Positions 61,850 through 64,000 of a stretch of 64,000 nucleotides of DNA are shown here, in pieces. A program made the position numbers and the translations under genes. The notes beneath the pieces were generated by a model. It made no database searches. It was not told where the DNA came from and saw only the letters and a list, made by a program, of their open reading frames with translations. The DNA is taken from the NCBI RefSeq assembly GCF_002025205.1, contig NZ_CP019947.1:3820001-3884000 (forward strand). The letters are read 5' to 3'. Within the stretch, counting starts at the first letter, position 1. Every line of letters begins with the position of its first letter. The DNA is from Pseudomonas sp. CC6-YY-74 (lineage in GTDB: Bacteria; Pseudomonadota; Gammaproteobacteria; Pseudomonadales; Pseudomonadaceae).

Positions 61850-62697
61850 TGGAAACCATCATCACCCTGGATGGGGTCAGCCATACCTTCGAGACGAAAG
61901 AGGGCAAAACCGAGCTGAAGCTGCAGTCCAAAAGCACAACGAGCAAGGATCAAACCCCTGAGCCGATTCAGATTCCTGTCGTGTGGTTGATTACCCGCAG
62001 AAACGGATTCCCTCTATTTGCCGTTCGACCGAAGCAGGACGAAACCCCATTTCGCATCATCACGGCCGACAAACTTTACTCAGAGAAAATCCAATGGTTT
62101 GAACCATTGGGAGACAACTACAGGGAGAGTATCTGGCTGCATCCAGGCTCGTCCAAGCCGGGCTCCGAAGCTTATTCCGCGTACAAGCACTTCACCTGGC
62201 AGCAGATCATCGACTTCGCCATCGTGGATCGGTGGTCGGTCAGTTTCTCCAAGGATCTTCCGGGAGACTGGAAAGCCAACGCCGATGGAGGAGCAGATTT
62301 TCTGATGGTCATGGTTGATAACTCCCCATTCTGGGCCGATGGCGTAGGGCAGATTCCCTTCGCGGTCGACACATTCAGGAAGTATCTCGAAGAACTACGT
62401 ATCAACCCTGAGGCAATCCGCAAAACCGTGCGAACCGGCATGGAGTACGGAGACGGTAATCCGTTCTCTCCCAATAGCGACCCAACCAATCAATACGATA
62501 ACTACATGGTGCTTCGTGGAGCACTCTGGGCCTCAGAAAACTTCCAACTGATCGTTACCAGGGAATTGCTCCACACGCGAGATGTCGTCCGCACAGTCGA
62601 GCGGACGAGCACGGTCTTCCAACCTGGCTCCTTACGCTATCTCCAGCAATCCATCTCCACGGAATCCCTCACATCCTTCGGAGAGTGGAAGAAATGA
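61849..62697 (+). CDS. Unknown soluble protein, candidate T6SS effector
   Basis: A 282-residue protein that I do not recognise. It has no signal peptide, no obvious membrane segment and no Cys, so a cysteine-peptidase effector is excluded. Trp and Tyr are frequent; notable stretches are VWLITRRNGFPLFAVRPKQD, ESIWLHPGSSKPGSEAYSAY and YGDGNPFSPNSDPTNQYDNY. It overlaps the PAAR stop by 1 bp and the following membrane-protein start by 4 bp, so the three are translationally coupled. GC is low: one line (62041-62100) counts 26 of 60. Position between a PAAR protein and membrane proteins suggests a secreted effector; a chaperone or adaptor is an alternative. Confidence 0.7.
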   Translation: METIITLDGVSHTFETKEGKTELKLQSKSTTSKDQTPEPIQIPVVWLITRRNGFPLFAVRPKQDETPFRIITADKLYSEKIQWFEPLGDNYRESIWLHPGSSKPGSEAYSAYKHFTWQQIIDFAIVDRWSVSFSKDLPGDWKANADGGADFLMVMVDNSPFWADGVGQIPFAVDTFRKYLEELRINPEAIRKTVRTGMEYGDGNPFSPNSDPTNQYDNYMVLRGALWASENFQLIVTRELLHTRDVVRTVERTSTVFQPGSLRYLQQSISTESLTSFGEWKK

Positions 62698-63062
62698 CTA
62701 AGCAAAAAATTAAAGCCGTGGCATGCCATGCCGTGGCATGCCTACTTTTCCCTATTGCCACCACGGTGGGTTTTCAGACCTATACGTCCATCTTCGGCTC
62801 CCCGCTGTCCAGAGGTGTCGCAATAGGTTTGGCGGTAGAGCTTATTTTTGCCGTCTTCGTTCTGACCAATGGGCTGATCGCCATGACAACAAGCATGAAG
62901 GCAAAGATGTTTCTGGCCAGTGCATTGGTACTGGTAAATCTCATCTATCTGCTACCTCAGCATCCTCTACGAGCGCTGTTTTTTGCCGGGTTGTCTGGGG
63001 GACTGGCGCTCTTGGCCATCTATGCAGCCAGACGATTAGGCTCTGATGTAAAGAGCGTTTGA
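62694..63062 (+). CDS. Four-helix membrane protein, candidate immunity protein
   Basis: A 122-residue protein with four hydrophobic segments at about 8-28, 41-62, 71-88 and 92-110 and short polar loops. The ATG at 62694 overlaps the preceding stop (ATGA); GTG at 62685 is a longer option. Small inner-membrane proteins encoded directly after an effector often give self-protection against periplasmic or membrane-targeting toxins; that role is inferred from order only. A 13-bp direct repeat (GCCGTGGCATGCC, 15-bp period at 62715-62742) encodes AVACHAVAC in helix 1. Confidence 0.7.
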   Translation: MTKQKIKAVACHAVACLLFPIATTVGFQTYTSIFGSPLSRGVAIGLAVELIFAVFVLTNGLIAMTTSMKAKMFLASALVLVNLIYLLPQHPLRALFFAGLSGGLALLAIYAARRLGSDVKSV

Positions 63063-63141
63063 GAGATATCCATCGTCGTGCACCTAAGCGATACCGATTT
63101 TGAAGAATTTAAAGCTCGTGCGTCGAGCATCTGAGAACCCC

Positions 63142-63531
63142 ATGCCCAGCAGACTTCGATACAAGGTTGTTTTGCTTCTGACGGCAGGCGTTGTGCTGAT
63201 GCCGTTAGCCATCTGGCTGTACGTCAAGGTCAACCTAAGCCGAAGCACCGAGCCCTATGCAACTACATGGAGCGAATCCCGCGCCTGCTATATCAACGCC
63301 TACATTCCAAAATTCTCTTCCTTTGGTGTACCCGGGAAGATCGTCAAGCTCTTTAGCAGCGACGCATTTTTCCGCGTGTACCGCAAGGATGGAACGCTGC
63401 TTAAAAATTCTGAATGGCTGCTTTGGCAGCGCGAGTTCGCCGACAGCGAAAGCGAGAAATGGGTGAACGGGAACGCCATCTACCCCACCGACGACGGTTA
63501 TGCAGGCTGGACCCTGCGAGAGTGCGGTTGA
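63142..63531 (+). CDS. Membrane-anchored periplasmic small protein, T6SS-associated
   Basis: A 129-residue protein with one N-terminal membrane anchor (about 7-28: VVLLLTAGVVLMPLAIWLYV) and a mature domain of about 100 residues with two Cys (ACYINAYIP and the end LRECG). Motifs include FFRVYRKDGTLLKNSEWLLW and YPTDDGYAGWTL. From memory it recalls small DUF families (perhaps DUF6201) found near T6SS genes, but I cannot verify this. The start at 63142 is preferred to TTG at 63100. It may be a second immunity protein. Confidence 0.65.
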   Translation: MPSRLRYKVVLLLTAGVVLMPLAIWLYVKVNLSRSTEPYATTWSESRACYINAYIPKFSSFGVPGKIVKLFSSDAFFRVYRKDGTLLKNSEWLLWQREFADSESEKWVNGNAIYPTDDGYAGWTLRECG

Positions 63532-63602
63532 TTGAGCGCCATTCGCGCAACAGAGCGCTAAAAGAACAGGCCATACGGCTCTAAAAAATCAGGGATCGAT
63601 CA

Positions 63603-64000
63603 GTGTCTTTCAACCACTACTACCAGAGCGAACTCACTGCCCTGCGCCAACTCGGCAAGCGCTTTGCCGAGCGCAGTCCGGCGTTGGCGCCGTTTCTCGG
63701 GCAGAGCGGGCGCGATCCAGATGTCGAGCGGCTGCTGGAAGGTTTCGCCTTTCTCACCGGGCGCCTGCGGCAGAAGCTCGACGACGAGCTGCCGGAGCTG
63801 ACCCATTCGCTGATGCACCTGCTGTGGCCGAACTACATGCGCCCGCTGCCGGCCTTCAGCATGCTGCAGTTCGACCCACTGCAGCGTCCCGGCCCGGCGC
63901 TGTCGGTGCCGCGCCACACGCCGGTGGAATCCAAGCCGATCCAGGGCGTGACCTGTCGCTTCCGCACCTGCTATGCCACCGAAGTGCTGCCATTGGCGCT
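63603..64000 (+). CDS. tssF: Type VI secretion baseplate protein TssF (partial)
   Basis: The gene starts with GTG at 63603 and runs off the right edge after 132 codons. The translation MSFNHYYQSELTALRQLGKR, then FAERSPALAPFLGQSGRDPD and ELPELTHSLMHLLWPNYMRP is diagnostic for TssF/VasA. It resumes the T6SS structural operon after the four-gene insert and returns to the high-GC composition of tssA-E. Confidence 0.95.
   Translation, partial: MSFNHYYQSELTALRQLGKRFAERSPALAPFLGQSGRDPDVERLLEGFAFLTGRLRQKLDDELPELTHSLMHLLWPNYMRPLPAFSMLQFDPLQRPGPALSVPRHTPVESKPIQGVTCRFRTCYATEVLPLA

Noticed and set aside
1..64000. CRISPR arrays, tRNA or rRNA genes, insertion sequences
   Set aside because: No regularly spaced identical repeats, cloverleaf or rRNA sequence, or transposase gene was seen on either strand.

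Overview
The window is a 64 kb stretch of a Pseudomonas (sensu lato) chromosome. The evidence is high-GC coding sequence, near-identical matches from memory to Pseudomonas proteins (Crc, ArgB, PhoB, OxyR), and a gene order that follows the P. aeruginosa PA5317-PA5369 block: peptide-binding protein, radC, coaBC, dut, algC, argB, pyrE, crc, rph, yicC, gmk, rpoZ, spoT, ridA, oxyR, recG, HU, rubredoxins, glc cluster, ubiCA, phoBR, pst-phoU. I cannot place the species. No rRNA, tRNA, insertion sequence or CRISPR array was seen.

Layout. 1-9.4 kb: end of a peptide ABC-transporter binding protein, radC, then coaBC-dut-algC-argB (cofactor, dUTP, sugar-nucleotide and arginine metabolism), a thioesterase, a DUF4124 protein, pyrE and crc. 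9.5-15.7 kb: DUF4870, rph, yicC, gmk, rpoZ, spoT and a RidA protein (RNA processing and stringent response). 15.7-24 kb: a lipoprotein, an SDR protein, oxyR-recG, a YbaK-HDOD fusion, two small conserved proteins and HU. 24-26 kb: rubredoxin reductase and two rubredoxins. 26-35.5 kb: glycolate use, with glcDEFG-glcB-glcA on the minus strand and the divergent regulator glcC. 35.7-37.4 kb: ubiC-ubiA. 37.9-51.5 kb: phosphate control, phoBR plus pstSCAB-phoU, interrupted by a CNNM transporter, an M23 peptidase and a response regulator. 51.7-55.5 kb: a hotdog thioesterase and a divergent TRAP transporter. 55.9 kb to the end: a hexose-6-P mutarotase and the start of a type VI secretion (T6SS) cluster, tssA-B-C-E, then PAAR / unknown soluble protein / membrane protein / membrane-anchored protein, then tssF running off the edge.

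Three sequence-level results deserve attention. (1) algC and rubB each carry a one-base frameshift, and in both a run of four G appears to have become three, which looks more like base-calling error than decay. (2) Regulatory sites are readable: PhoB boxes before phoB, pstS and pstC, each with exactly 10 bp to a -10 hexamer, and two perfect CTGGTnnnACCAG palindromes between glcD and glcC. (3) The T6SS region holds the best candidates for something new: four 12-bp units built on TTGCRCAA just upstream of tssA, and a low-GC PAAR-effector-immunity-like cassette inserted between tssE and tssF whose soluble protein I do not recognise.
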